DNA from: Manduca sexta
Taxonomy: Eukaryota > Arthropoda > Insecta > Lepidoptera > Sphingidae
Assembly: GCF_014839805.1 (NCBI RefSeq)
Contig: NC_051123.1
Coordinates: 4,756,727-4,820,726 of the forward strand
Direction of reading: 5' to 3'
DNA: 64,000 nt
The translations under genes and the position numbers were made by a program. Shown here piece after piece: positions 1 through 12,562 of this stretch (its first letter is position 1; every line of letters starts with the position of its first letter). The notes under the pieces were generated by a model. That model ran no database searches. It was not told the origin of the DNA and was given only the letters and a program-made list of their open reading frames with translations.

Positions 1-994
1 GGAATTCAATTATTTATGCCTACCCTACAAGTTTGCGATGCGAGTTGTGATGTAAATCTGATGGTTTTGGAATGTATACCGTTTTATACACTATACATAT
101 TTGAACATTATAAAAAGAAAACATATCACGCTTTTATCCTCGAAGAGGTGGGCAAAGGTGCAAACCTAATATTTGCCATGTGTATTCCACGATGTGGAAC
201 ACGATATGTCAAGCCTATGTATCAACATAGGCGTGAGCCTATGTTGTTCCACGATGTGATAGGTTTACAAATCACAAATTCTAGTCTAGAAACTAGAAGT
301 AACTGGAGACTAGAAGTAACACCCAATAACACTGCCTGACCCGGCACACAATACAGCTACTAGCTTTAATGATTATGGAAAAGCATCTTGTCTAAGGTGA
401 GGTCCTTAATGAATCTATGAAAAACCTCCCAGTAAGGTCTCGTGTATCACTAGTGTAGTGGACCTATACAATTCATCTGGATAGCAGTCGCTATTGCTTA
501 ACAGTGGCAGTTTTGGATGCAGGCAGTCGGTATGGTCAAAGGGATATAAATATGGTTATGAAATATACTTTCAAATGATTTTGTTCAGGTTCTTCACTCA
601 ACAATATGTGAAACTTAACACGCGCCCTAAAAAAGAAATATATCTATGTTCCAAGTTTAAGTACATTAATGGACTTAGTGTCTCCCAAGCCGGCTATTTA
701 CTAGCCTAACCATTAAACTAAATTCCAAAGTGGCGGAACACCGCGCAGCCGTAGTTTAAAACTATATTTAAAACAGTAGAGTGGTCGCCGGCAACAAGAG
801 GAGCAAGCCGAACAGAAGCGGGTCGAACGACACAGCCGAGTGCCGGCTAATTGGCACTTGTGCGCCAATTACCGCGACGATCCGGCGAGCAGTTTGAGGT
901 GAGGCTGGGTTTCGCGAAAATATCGTTAAGTTTCAATTAATTCATGCCTTTAATGGCTGATTTTGCATGTATTGTCTGATTTGGGAGTTCGGAT
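1..994. other. No gene recognised; GC-rich island at 776..915
   Basis: I see no exon with recognisable protein similarity here. Bases 776..915 are conspicuously GC-rich against the AT-rich surroundings. They contain a short inverted repeat (an aattggcac / gcgccaatt pair) and a possible GT donor context around 897, so this could be a promoter or non-coding first exon of a gene off the window. That is only an inference from composition. Confidence 0.3.
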
Positions 995-1002
995 GTAGGT
1001 AT

Positions 1003-3284
1003 GGCTTCGCACCCACTGGTCCCCTGAAATTCGTACCCTGTGCCCACTCGTCCCCTGTAATATTTTTTAGTGCCTACTGGTCCCCTCCTATAGAGTATTT
1101 TGTTTTTTTGAGCTCTATGACGGCGGTACAATCGCGTGCTAAAGGCATAAATAAAATGCATTAAATTTGTACAGAGTCATTTTGTAACCTTATTGGTAAA
1201 ATGTTTATACTGACAACACTGAGTGTTTAGGTGAGAAAGAGTACGACTATTGTAATGAAAAGTGTTATCATCATGTCGCTTTCGCACGCTATTCCGACTC
1301 GGCCAAAGACTCAGACGCATTGCCATAGTGTACCTATCTAACAAAGAAATGGTACAGAAAGCATAATATGACGTACGTCTACTCTCGGTCTACGTAGTCT
1401 TTTAGACATTATGACAAACCGAAATATTAATGTTGGAATTAAAATAAATATTGGAATATAATGTAGATTCTAAAAAAAAGATTCCAATAGATTTAAATCT
1501 TGTAACTTTAGTAATTATGTAGGTAACTTTTTTGGTAAGAAAACTAATTTAAAAACCAAAATAACGTTTATAATTGACTAAATAATCAATACTTTTCTTT
1601 AAAGGCAACAACACATGCAAAATACTTGATTCCTTTTCATACACTTGTATGACGGTATTTATTTATTGGATGTCGTTTTATTATCACGTATTGTTTGAGG
1701 GGTAGGGACTGTTTTTGTAGTAATTTGCGTATCTTATTTTGAATTCCACGACTCAATAAACTGCTGCAACCATGTCGGTGAACGTATTGAAAGTTCATTT
1801 GTGAGCTGACCTTCTTAACCCTATAGGTTCGCTAATAATATGATCAGCTGTGACGTAGTTCATTCATTTAAGTTAAGCGCGCTAAGAGACAGCGTGATCA
1901 AAAAACCATAAATCTAAAATTGGGATTTTTGGCGAAGAGCGGTGTTAGTAGAGGTCACCACGAACCGGTGGTTTCATTTAGTAACACGATGTCAAAATTA
2001 CCCTGTATAAGTATCACATTTATTACAAATCACAGATAATGACAGTATGGAAATCAATATTATTATTAAATTCTATTACTTCCCTTTCAAAATTACAATA
2101 TCTTAAGAGGGCCATTCTACTTTTTAGTGCCTAAAAGATTGCGTCCTGTAAACTACACTTTCATAAACACAAAACATCTTTATGGGAAAACTACGTTATC
2201 CTGCTATTTTATACTAAGACACTATGTTTTTAATGTAATCGTAATAATTATTCTCATATAGCGGGGTGGGGCGCTGTTACACAAAGCTACCTGCGTCCTT
2301 GAGTAGTTGCGAGGTGTTTAGAGAACGAAGATCATTGTATATTAAGTGAAAATGCGGGACGATTATGTATTCAACGTTAATTTTTTTAGATTAATTGAAA
2401 ATCATCCAGTTCTCTATAATTATAACAGACTAGAGTATTACAATAACCCTCTGTATATTAGCGAGATACACCAGTGGTAACACATCTTCATCTTGCAAAA
2501 GACATGTTATCGTGTCAAATCAGACAGCTTAAAACCTTCATCTCTCGCGGCGCCCAGCGTCACGTCCGTGCCTCGTATTTTCTATATGTTTTAAACAATT
2601 ACGACGGCGCCCCATACGTGCCATGTCTGCGCCCTACGTCTTATCTGTGTGGCCTGCACCTAACATTCGCGTAATATAATAATAATAATATCAGCCCTGT
2701 ATTATATACCAGCCCACTGCTGAGCACGGGCCCCTCTACTACTGAGAGGGATTAGGCCTCAGTCCACCACGCTGGCCTAGTGCGGATTGGTAGACTTCAC
2801 ACACCTTCGAAATTCCTATAGAGAACTTCTCAGAAGTGCAGGTTTCCTCACGATGTTTTCCTTTACCGTTAAAGCGAACGATAAATTCACAAAGAATACA
2901 CATATGATTTTTTAGAAAAGTCAGAGGTGTGTGCCTTGGGATTTAAACCTGCGGACATTCATCTTTGCAGTCCGTTCCACACCCAACTAGGCAATCGCTG
3001 CGTAAACATAAAAAATCATTAAATAAAACGATCACTTAGGATTACAGGCGACGGTGACCACTCACAGACGGTTATGCCTTCTACACAATCGTGCATGCCT
3101 GTACTCGCTTATCATGTTTCTTCGTGTGATTTTGATAACGACGATGGGGGACGAATGGGTACCTTATAAATAAATTAATATTAACTGGTCTCCTATCAGG
3201 GGACCAATGGGCACTTGAATAGGTGACGAATCTACAACTTTTATTCTAGGGTACGAGTTTTAGGGGACGAGTGGGTCCGCACCC
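1003..3284. mobile_element. Non-autonomous DNA transposon, 2.28 kb, 37-bp TIRs, 8-bp TSD
   Basis: An imperfect 37-bp terminal inverted repeat pairs 1003..1039 with 3248..3284 (shared core ACCCACTSGTCCCCT and CGTACCCT). It is bounded exactly by the same 8-bp direct repeat, GTAGGTAT, at 995..1002 and 3285..3292. Inside each end the core motif is repeated: left end at 1009..1025, 1040..1056 and 1070..1086; right end, inverted, near 3146, 3198..3214 and 3262..3278. No transposase ORF is visible, so it is non-autonomous. An 8-bp target duplication with GG-starting ends fits Merlin- or hAT-like elements; I cannot decide which. A SINE is nested inside. Confidence 0.7.
2672..3004 (-). repeat. tRNA-derived SINE (family A), minus strand, nested in the 1003..3284 element
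   Basis: Read on the minus strand it starts with an A-box-like GCCTAGTTGG, has a B-box-like region near 2945, and ends in cagggctgata plus a TAA-rich microsatellite tail. The same family appears at 10990..11336, 20550..20850, 35980..36283 and 43805..44341. Confidence 0.75.
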
Positions 3285-3292
3285 GTAGGTAT

Positions 3293-5589
3293 TATATCCG
3301 ATTTGTAGGTTGACTATTCCTCTAGGTAATTCTAAATTTGAATTTGAATTTTTATATGCGTCAGTGTGTGTGGAAAATATTATACCAATTATTCATTTTC
3401 TGAGTGGTAGAATCACGCTTTAGTGACTGTCGACACAGACTTGAGTTTAAATTCCATAATGATCAGCAGCTCACCTGCGTATTGTCATTGTAGATATGCA
3501 AGGACAGTAGTAACTTGCCCATCTGCTGAATTATTTTAAAATACCTATATTCTTTATACATTTACCATTTAAACAGTAATAAAGCTATCAATGAATATCG
3601 AAAAGTGCAAAATAATAGAGTAATAACATCAATACAATATACGTTTTATTCTTGGTAGGTAGTTTCCTCGCTGAAATGTGAAGTGCAACGCTCCCCGCCA
3701 CACTGTATTCGAATGAAGTGCAGCCCAATACGCGACTCTTCTGACTTGAGCGCGGATTACGAATAGTGACGTACTAGTTGGAAAAAATTATCGTATTTAA
3801 TGATTTAAAGAAATGAGGACAGTCCAATATTTATTAATTTACAAATCATAGCACTTATATAATATCGGTTAATACAGCTGAATTAGGATGCTTACTAATT
3901 TAGAACTCTTAACGCGCATCCTTTCGCATCCTTTGGTATATGGTATGGTATTAGTAAAAAGACTGCTGGCCTCGGTGACGTAGTTGTATAACGTGCGCGG
4001 TACGACCACTGCTCTGAGTTACCGTGTTCAAATCCCGGATCGAGCAAAGTGATTTTAGGTTTCTGCTCACTATTAACCCTGCTTGTGAAACTTGTGCTTG
4101 ATTCATCGCATTGATAAGTCTTCATTGTGGGTCTATCATTTCTTCTCCTCTTTCTGTTGTCATTACTCCAAAATCAATTACATTTACTTCGCCTCTGAGG
4201 CTAGCAAAGATATTAACGCTGCTAATATTAATTTAATTTTCGATAATCTATTCATAAAATAATCCATCTATCAGTGTACGTTTTTTTTATAAATTATCTA
4301 AACATAATAATATTTACGATTACATTAATAACACTGTTTATTATAGAAGCAATACAATTTCAATAGTCAAATGATTCTAAAACAAAAGTTTTCTTAATTG
4401 AAAACACTCTTAAACCAATAGTATTACACAAATTATTACCGTTAAATCAGTTCTAGTTCGATGTAAACACACTCGGCCCATCACTAACGTGAGTCGTGAA
4501 CTGAACACTTTTCAGCGCCAAGAGTCACCGAGTCGCGTACTCCAACAAAAGATGTCGTTATATCGCATGACTCGTGCGTGGGTACCGGGTACCCATTACA
4601 TACCACAGCCACTTGAGAATTTCTCTCTTAAAAAACTTATCGTCTGTCGTGCCTATTGTGGATGTAATTTTATTTTTAATTAGAGTCGCGTAAATCTCTT
4701 GTGCCTTTTAATGTACTCATGTCGAGCTTGAGTAGACAACTTATATCTTCATGTATTAACTCGCAGTCGCGAGTGCGCTTTAAATGTACCGCATTAATAT
4801 TTTCCTTTGGAGTTCTTTTTATGAATTTGAGAAATTATTTTTAAACTCAACTTGAGATCGTGTTTTACTTTTACTATTCGTATATCAATTTTGTTCTGTT
4901 TTAGGCCTAATGTTTGGTTAGCCATATATGTAATTATTGCTCCCACAAAAAGCGTCATTACTGTTTTTTTTTTGTTTCTTTATCATAAACTTTTCTTTGA
5001 TCCGATATGTTTAACCTTTTCATTGTTATAAATATTAATTACTAGTTCTTTCCCGGGGCTTTGCCCGCGTTAAAGAGTTTTTCCGGGATAAAAGTCTGTT
5101 TTTATCTCGGGATAAATATCCTGTCTTTCTCAGGGTCTCAAATTATCTCAATACCTAATTTTATAGAAATCCGTTCAGTTCTTTTTAATTTTATCGCGTT
5201 CAGAGTACTGTTTTAAAATATTAGGAGGACATACGTCCTTTAAAAAAATCGTATTTTTATCATATAACTAATTATCTAAACACAAACATACATAAACCAA
5301 TTCGTTCGCATAAACATCGGTATCAACCCTTTCCGCAGTTGTGATGGGGTTAAAATAAAAGGATGTAAACATCGCGTCTGTCTACCAGCTCGGGCTAAGT
5401 ACCGCCTACCCGATGCGTGACGGCATCGTAAAAATCTTGAGCCACGAAAGCCTATACCGTACGCAATTACGTTTTGTACAATAAAACATGTTTTGGTAGT
5501 TTTGTACTAAGTTTTAGTTTGCGTTTCGCGTCCTTATTTGATGGATTTTATGTAAATATTTTGCTGATAGGATATATTTTATATCCGTC
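3293..5589. other. Gene-free stretch with SINE and LINE-tail fragments
   Basis: No coding exon was recognised. It holds a degenerate tRNA-derived SINE of family B on + (about 3966..4090, with A-box gacgtagttgt and B-box gttcaaatccc). It also holds a LINE-like 3' tail at about 5041..5215, recognisable by the cggggctttgcccgcg, gggataa and atccgttcagt motifs common in lepidopteran repeats. The rest is AT-rich unique-looking sequence. Confidence 0.45.
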
Positions 5590-5760
5590 TAGATAGCGAC
5601 CGCTACACAAGGTGTTATAAGCCGCCATAGTGGCCCATGTAAGTGTGTCGCATTCCGGGATCAGTCTATCCGGTTCCAATAGGCCGGCATAATTGTGTCG
5701 ACTGCCGCGTGATCATCTTTCGTCAGTCGACATTCTATAGGACCCCACTCTACATTGTGG
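5590..5760 (+). repeat. Interspersed LINE-like 3' end fragment
   Basis: This stretch aligns by eye with 36850..37075, sharing ccgccatagtg, ttccgggatcagtct, ggttccaa.aggcc and cagtcgacattctat. Inverted relatives are at about 37895..38060 and 31785..31860. The shared block ends near a conserved 'accatcaggtg' tail in the longer copies, as in retrotransposon 3' ends. The family assignment is uncertain. Confidence 0.5.
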
Positions 5761-8700
5761 ATATGGTTTTAGATAAATCCACGCGTACATTTGCGAAATT
5801 CAGGGTATTATGGCCTCGTTTTCTGTCTTACAATATTGTGATTATATCGGCATTTCTCAAACAAAGTGGTTGTTTTCTTCAAAACAAGTTCTCACGAATT
5901 AAAAGCTTCAGTTCATACTGAAATACATATTGAAACAACTCCATACTGAATTTAAAATGTTTAACACTAAGAAATCGTATGTAATTTTTGCTTTACTTTT
6001 ATCTAGAGCATACCTCATGAGTTCAAAAACACTCCTGAATATTTCACGTAATCTCAAAATGCTAGGCTATGGTGTATCAAACGATGTTCAATTGTGTTTT
6101 TGGAAGAATAAACAAATCTGGTTTGCAAAAGCTTAATATGCAAAGCATTATTTCACGCAGACCTATGGCTTTCTGCTTTAAAAATTATAAGTCGCTATCG
6201 TAGCATAGGATAATGTTCTTATGTATAGGGACCTACTCTAATATGTGAATTTCTTTTTAACCACAAAAGCTAGACGTGTCGCTCAAATTTAGACTTAAAC
6301 GATGCGACTCCTAAACACTCAACATCAAGATAAACATCCCTTACAATTATTGTAATAATTATACCAAAAAGGCACTTCCAAACCAACCAAGAAATATTAA
6401 ATCGATGCGAAAAAATATTGTAAAATTCTAAGCATATTAAATCATCCAACTAAGAAGCAAAATATATAGCAATTTACGAGGCACGTTAAAATTCTCACAT
6501 AACGATAAACGTGCATAATTAAATTACCAAAACACAAACACGAACGGCATAAATCCGATGCTACGCCGAAAATAAAATGCTAAGTGATGGTACAGATGCT
6601 CCATGAATAATAGATGCGAAGCTCTGCGCTAACCCTCATATTTACGTAGGTATCATTACTAGCCTCTTGTGCGTAATTAATCGCAAGGGCTGTCCATACA
6701 GCCGACGAGGTCCCGCTTTATTAAATTTTAGCGCTTTCCAGCCCCACACCGGCGGTCGTCCCCACCCTCGCCCGCCCTGCCCCCTGGCAATGAATAGACC
6801 CATCACTTTTACTATTCACGGCGGCTCGGTGGATTAGCGAGATGAATTTCCTGATCCCCCAGGGGTTCAAATTGTGCGTGCGCCCCCTATTGAGGTGGAT
6901 TTTGTTGCGATTACCCAGCGATCGCTCGCTCGGCAATTTTTGACTCGCGTGGAAAATAGATAAATGAAAGTATACGTGGAGATGGTAGTGGAGAGATAGA
7001 AATCGAACAACTTGCAAGTTTTGGGTTTTCTGTTTAGAAAATATATATTTTATAGCGCACGTTGCATGCCAGTAAAAAGAAATTGGTGCAAGCATTGCAT
7101 CATGAGCTATTTTTGGTTTTGTTATATGTATACCAAGGCTGTCAAATAGTGTAGCCTTTGCATGAAAAAATGAAGTAGTTATACCTAAATGATCATTTCG
7201 CCCTAACCGGCAGAATCGACATAAAACTCAATATGTTTAATTCCAAATCGGTTACGGACCTAGTTATTCTCGTACGAAGGTTTGGGTACCAGTTTGTTAA
7301 AAGTTTTCATAAAACATAGATACCAGTTCCTAAGTTTAACACCCTTTTTTCGTAAAGCAAATGAATAACATACATCCAAAAGGAATTATTCATATTTCTA
7401 CAATAGGGATAAAGAGAAAAAGCTGATATTCCATTAGCTTATCTATAAAATGACTATAATCGAAGAAAGAAAAATGTATTTCACTACAATAAAACCATCA
7501 AAATAAATTTATTGACAATCAAATTGAAAGAGCATATACTTCGTTCACACGAATTCGACGCAAATTGTTATAATACACAATAGCTTCTGTAATAGTCATT
7601 AGCTATATCATTTTATCTAAAATGAAACATGGAATTACACTTCCGCTGGTACAAAACGAGCCTATCAAACGCAGTTCAATTGAATAACATAAACGGCGCA
7701 TGAGCGTTCAGCGTGATTAAACGTTAATACTGATGTAATAAACCGATCCACGTCCATTAGGGTCGAGATGTCGCGCCGGCTATGTATTATATTACACGCG
7801 ACGTATATAGACGGTTGACGTTCACACATAGAGCCCGAGGGTGTAATATTTTTCACTCAAGCACTACACCCATCAAAAACAAACCGGCCGAGCGGAGCTT
7901 TAGCTCGGAGCGAGAGTTTCGCCCCTTTTGTCCGCGCACAATACATGTTCGTTATATTTTTTTTAATAAACCGGCTCGGTATAGCACAATCGATGGCCGC
8001 CGGCGACTGGCTCCCGAATCACACAGTTAATTATTGACACATCCGTTTTTTATTCGGCTCCCCGGCTCAAAACGCCATTGTGGCCGCCTAATATTATTCC
8101 TTTTGTGCTGAAACTGGCTATTTCCTTACCTTTGTGCCAGTTTCAGTTTTGGTGAGAGGCGGTCCTTTGTTCCGTCCGTTAATTGATCTTAAATTATTGG
8201 TTATCAATTTTCTCGATTGTGAATGATGTTTGAAAGACATGGCTGGGAATTGAGATCATATTTAGCGATGATTTATGTGTTTATCGTTTTAAGCTTGTAT
8301 TTATATGTATATGAAGCTTGTTTTAAAGTGTACACAAATTTCAACTTAGATCTGATAAAACCTTAATGACCAACAATAATATCTTAGACAACATTGACAA
8401 AATAAATAAGATAATTGACAGGTAGATAAATTAAAAGCACTACATTTACTTAATAATTTAAAACGTCTTATGACGTCTGACGCAACATAAACATTCATAT
8501 TTAGGTTTATAGTTGGGATGAAAGAAAACACCGTCGTTATCGATAGGGTTTTTAGTATCGTGATGAACAATTGAATAATTTTTGTGGTAATGAACTGCGC
8601 AGCGCGCCGGCGACGTCACTACACGTCCCGATCTAGATAAAGGGTTGGTTTGGTATCGCGCGCGACACGACAACTCTCGGATACGATCGGTTTCCGATAA

Positions 8701-9658
8701 CGTTCAGTTATCACGGAAACTGATAATTCGAAAACTGGCTTTTTTTAAACACGACAACCAATATATCATGGGCTGTTTAAAAGTTATATTTTGTCACGTT
8801 TACTGCGTGTAACTTTGATCAAATCTTATGCTTAGGTTATCCTTCCTCTAGGTATTTACATACGAAGTGTACTGCTTGTAACTTACCTTTGGTCAATTCT
8901 TATTCTTACGTTATTCTTCTTTTCTAGGTATTTATATTCGAATAAAATATTGTATGTCTATCATAATCTTGTATTGCTTTTTCTGGCCTTAGACACAACA
9001 CTACAACTATGACATACATGCATAAAGTTTTTAACTAAAGTATTTGGTAATTTTTCAACCCATTCCTAATTGCTTTTCCTTTTTTTTAAATACTAATGAA
9101 TAATATAACGCGTCATGCTGATGGAATATGACAAATCCAACGCTCTAAATAATGAATTTCGATTCATATATTCAATGACATTAATGATTAGGTAATTTTA
9201 GTTTATCATTAATACGTAATATCATTATGCATTGTGTGTTATTATTAGTTGTAATAATTCATAATGGACTATGGATTAATTTATTCAAAAATATTTTGGT
9301 ATTTCATCTACATTTTACTTCCTTTTCGAAATTTTGAATAGGGGTGATAGTGACGTCATAAGACGTTAATTAACATAGAAAATTGGACAATACACTAAAG
9401 ACTTAAGTGCAACCTAAACCCACGCGCCAGTATACCTCGCCACATATAATGTAAGGAAATTATTTTCAACCCTTCCAATTAGTGATATAAATAGTTGCTA
9501 CAATTTGGACAAGAATTGTTATTTTCGGTATCCAGAGGTTTTACTCATGTTAACGTGACCATAAGGGCTCGTTCACACTAATTGATTTTCAGATTTGTGG
9601 ACGATATATTGCACAGGTAATCGTCCTTATGACTAATATTATCTATGTTTTTTTAGCT
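5761..9658. other. No gene recognised; GC-rich islands at 6690..6960 and 7865..8190
   Basis: Open frames here are short and lack recognisable domains. Two islands stand out as GC-rich and apparently single copy. 6690..6960 is rich in CCCC and CGCC motifs. 7865..8190 contains ccggccgagcgg and ccgccggcgactgg, homeodomain-type TTAATTA sites, and a small inverted repeat ctgaaactgg / ccagtttcag near 8108..8147. They could be cis-regulatory DNA of a large neighbouring gene. No transcript is claimed. Confidence 0.3.
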
Positions 9659-9712
9659 CGGTATAGTAATTGGACTTGATGGTACTTACCAACAAATCCA
9701 ATTACTATACCG
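9659..9712. repeat. Perfect 16-bp inverted repeat (hairpin)
   Basis: CGGTATAGTAATTGGA at 9659..9674 is followed, after 22 nt, by its exact reverse complement at 9697..9712. It could be a remnant of a small fold-back element or an RNA hairpin. No coding context is seen. Confidence 0.7.
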
Positions 9713-10870
9713 CTGTATTACTATATTGCTGTATATTATTGCAAGTGCAATGCAGGCCATAACAAGTAAACAAAAAGTAGAACTTCTAATTGCACGCTAA
9801 AATTATGCTGGCCTCTTTTACTGTCTGTTACCCCAGTCGCCCGTGGAAAGCGTGTCGTAACAAGACTTCAATGACGCCGTCTGAGTACTCCATACTCAAC
9901 CATGTGTCCGGTATCCGCTATCTGATACAAAACATCCATCACCTTTGAATGAGGTGAACTTCTTCACGTGCCCTATCCGCAACCGAGCCTAGCACAAAAC
10001 ATATCCGCTCCCATCATATCTACAAATATATCCGGAACTCCGCCACCAGCGAACGACAAAGCACACCGGCTGCAATCAATGGTCCCTAATATAAATGTTA
10101 ATGAGAAGTGTTCGCTTTAAGCTGATATGATTGCGGGTGATGCGCGGCCGCAGACAAAGCTTTGTGGACCGCGCCGATTTGTATGGATATCGCGTTACGA
10201 CTCCGCTTTGATTCGCACACCCATTCGTGTAGCTTGAAAGACACGAACTTTATACAGCCCTTTGAGGTTTAGCCGCCTTATCGGCCTTTAAGGGTTTAAA
10301 GTTTTAGTGGGCTTTGAGGCTTGGGCAGGCTTGGTTTACGTCTTTGGATGTGATCTGTGTGTAAGCATAACTGATTATGGATGTATGTACAAGTTATGAA
10401 CACCTAGTACTTTTGTAATAATATACGTACTTTGGTTTGTTTTATTTTATTTATTTATTAGGTTTTCCAGCAGAATTAACACTACAGTTACAATAATTTA
10501 AATATTTTAACTTATAGCTATAATGTTAGACCGTTAGAAAAATTAGAAGTGAATTCAAGCTCAGTAAATTAAACACAATATAATTTGGAGACGTTCACGC
10601 AATAAGTTAACTTATGCCAGGCTATATAAATCTTGTTCATTCATATTTTATTTCAATGTTAAACAATAATATATTATTGCGAGTAACAATCGTAAATCGT
10701 AACCGTAGCCAACACTCCTTCATACAATCGTAAAATAAATCAGGGAAATGTATAAGAATGACATTTCCTAGTGAAAATTCTATCTATATTCTTCAGCCCC
10801 TGGGCGTCACATCACTACAATATTATCTTTAAACTAACCATATAAAATTAAAAAGAAAAATCATTTCTTG
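9713..10870. other. No gene recognised; GC-rich single-copy stretch about 9840..10330
   Basis: There are no convincing exons. About 9840..10330 is higher in GC, with gcgcggccgcag and gccgccttatcggcc, and shares no repeat family seen elsewhere in the window. It resembles conserved non-coding DNA, but conservation cannot be tested here. Confidence 0.25.
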
Positions 10871-10875
10871 CATTA

Positions 10876-10940
10876 TGTCGTTCATCATTGTCATCAGCCA
10901 CATAAAATCCACTGCTGAACATAGGCCTCCCCTAAGGTAA
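10876..10940 (-). repeat. LINE 3'-end fragment
   Basis: The motif catcagccacataaa, then tccactgctgaacatagg, then cctcccc, is a widespread tail of lepidopteran retroposons. Only this short piece is present, just upstream of a SINE. Confidence 0.4.
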
Positions 10941-10989
10941 TTATATCACTATTAAAGAGAAAATTGAAATTTATTTTAAAAAAAAATTA

Positions 10990-11336
10990 AAAAGCGGCGA
11001 TAGCCTAGTTGGGTGTGGAACGGACTGCCGAAACGAATGTCCGCAGGTTCAAACACCAAGGGCACCCACCTCTGACTTGTCTAAAAAATCATGTGTGTAT
11101 TCTTTGTGAATTTATCGTTCGCTTTAACGGTGAAGGAAAACATCGTGAGGAAACCTGCACATCTGAGCAGTTCTCTATAGGAATTTCGAAGGTGTGTGAA
11201 GTCTACCAACCCGCACTAGGCCAGCGTGGTGGACTAAGGCCTAATCCCTCTCAGTAGTAGAGGAGGCCCGTGCTCAACAGTGGGCAAGTATATAATACAG
11301 GGCTGATATTATTATTATTATTATTATAATAAAGGT
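10990..11336 (+). repeat. tRNA-derived SINE (family A), near full length
   Basis: A-box-like tagcctagttggg begins near 11003 and B-box-like ggttcaaac is near 11046. The body follows, then tataatacagggctgata and a (TTA)n tail. This is the clearest + strand copy of the family in the window and serves as its local reference. Confidence 0.8.
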
Positions 11337-12507
11337 AAATTTTAGAATCATTATAAAATGCCTTATTTCAACTATAAGGATGGACATAATTTTGATTTTA
11401 CAGTGACCTCCACTAAGAAACATTACATAGCATCGGGTCTATTGTAGAGGATAGCTTTTGTCTAACGGAAATCTGAATCGCCTTTCCGAGTTTCTCTTCT
11501 CTAGAATTGACAAGACATTTAGAGATAATGAGATCATTAAGAGTTGAAAGTGGCTAGCTCACTATTACAAGGTCCTATGTCAATTTTTGTTTATGTCGGA
11601 AAAATGTGATATAAAATTTTTGTATAGGTAAAAATTAAAAAGACGATAAGCCATGGGTCTCCATTTGTGTATCCTTCGGTATTATTGAAAATTTGTACTA
11701 AAAACATAGAATAATGTATTTCAATTTGTTCAAACAATAGAACATATAACTTTGAAATAGTCAGTCGGCGCAGTGTGCGCAGTGTAGAACAGATGTTTGT
11801 ATTCTTCAATAGACTTACACCCACTTCTACGACACTGCGGTTCGAATCTAGAAGGTGTTCTTGCCACTAGAAATCCGGAATATTTGTTGGAGTAAGTGCT
11901 GTATTCCTTGTAAGTGAAATCGATTGTAACACAAAAAAACACTTTTTTATTATGTATCTTGGTGTGCTACTAGGAATAGTTAGGAAATGAATGCCGTACG
12001 CCCTTATGTAAGTATATGTATACATAGCAGAGTGTACATAGAAGCGCAAATAGGCTGTGTTATCAAAATGGAAGTCGAGATAGATTCGCATTCGGCAACT
12101 TTTCATGCCCGGCCAGCCCTCGCATAATGGAAATGACAAGACTAATGTAACAACTGCAAACATTCCGTCGGACGGATCTAACAAAGCATTCATTTTCTGA
12201 TGGCGGTAATCTCGCCGAAGGGCGGCATTGTTCGTGATTTTCTCTACGTACATTTTTGTCGTATTTCCTTCTCGAAAAGAATAAAAATACTGAACAGCAT
12301 TGTCGACGCCGACGCTCGCGCCGTGATCGCGCAAAAAGGAGCCCCTGGATGACAACGAAATGACGGGAGAATCCGCGGGTGGCCTCCCTCTGCCCCCTCT
12401 TGTAAAATGTCGCCGGGAGAGGGGCGCGTGCCTACGACAAGACGGCATTTTTACACAACGCCGCCGAACCGACAAATCCTATACACCGATATTAAATCAA
12501 CACAAAT
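11337..12507. other. No gene recognised; long open frame of doubtful value
   Basis: A 202-codon open frame on the minus strand (11867..12475) covers a GC-rich island at about 12290..12480. It shows no domain, signal peptide or low-complexity pattern of a known family and is Arg/Thr/Tyr-rich as expected from arbitrary translation. About 11765..11900 has tRNA-like A/B-box words (cggcgcagtgtg, ggttcgaatct) and may be another SINE fragment. Confidence 0.25.
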
Positions 12508-12562
12508 TGAACCGTGGTGCACCGCGGCAAGGTCGATAACGCGTCGCGTGTACCACGGTTCA
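12508..12562. repeat. 15-bp inverted repeat (hairpin) in GC-rich island
   Basis: TGAACCGTGGTGCAC at 12508..12522 pairs with GTGTACCACGGTTCA at 12548..12562 with one mismatch, enclosing a 25-nt GC-rich loop. It sits at the edge of the 12290..12565 GC-rich island. Confidence 0.6.

Noticed and set aside
6721..7095. 124-codon minus-strand frame
   Set aside because: Chance frame over a GC-rich island; no recognisable family or splice context.
11867..12475. 202-codon minus-strand open frame
   Set aside because: Longest unexplained frame in the first 14 kb, but no domain, no signal peptide, no splice support, and it sits on a GC-rich island where stops are rare by composition. Kept only as a note.
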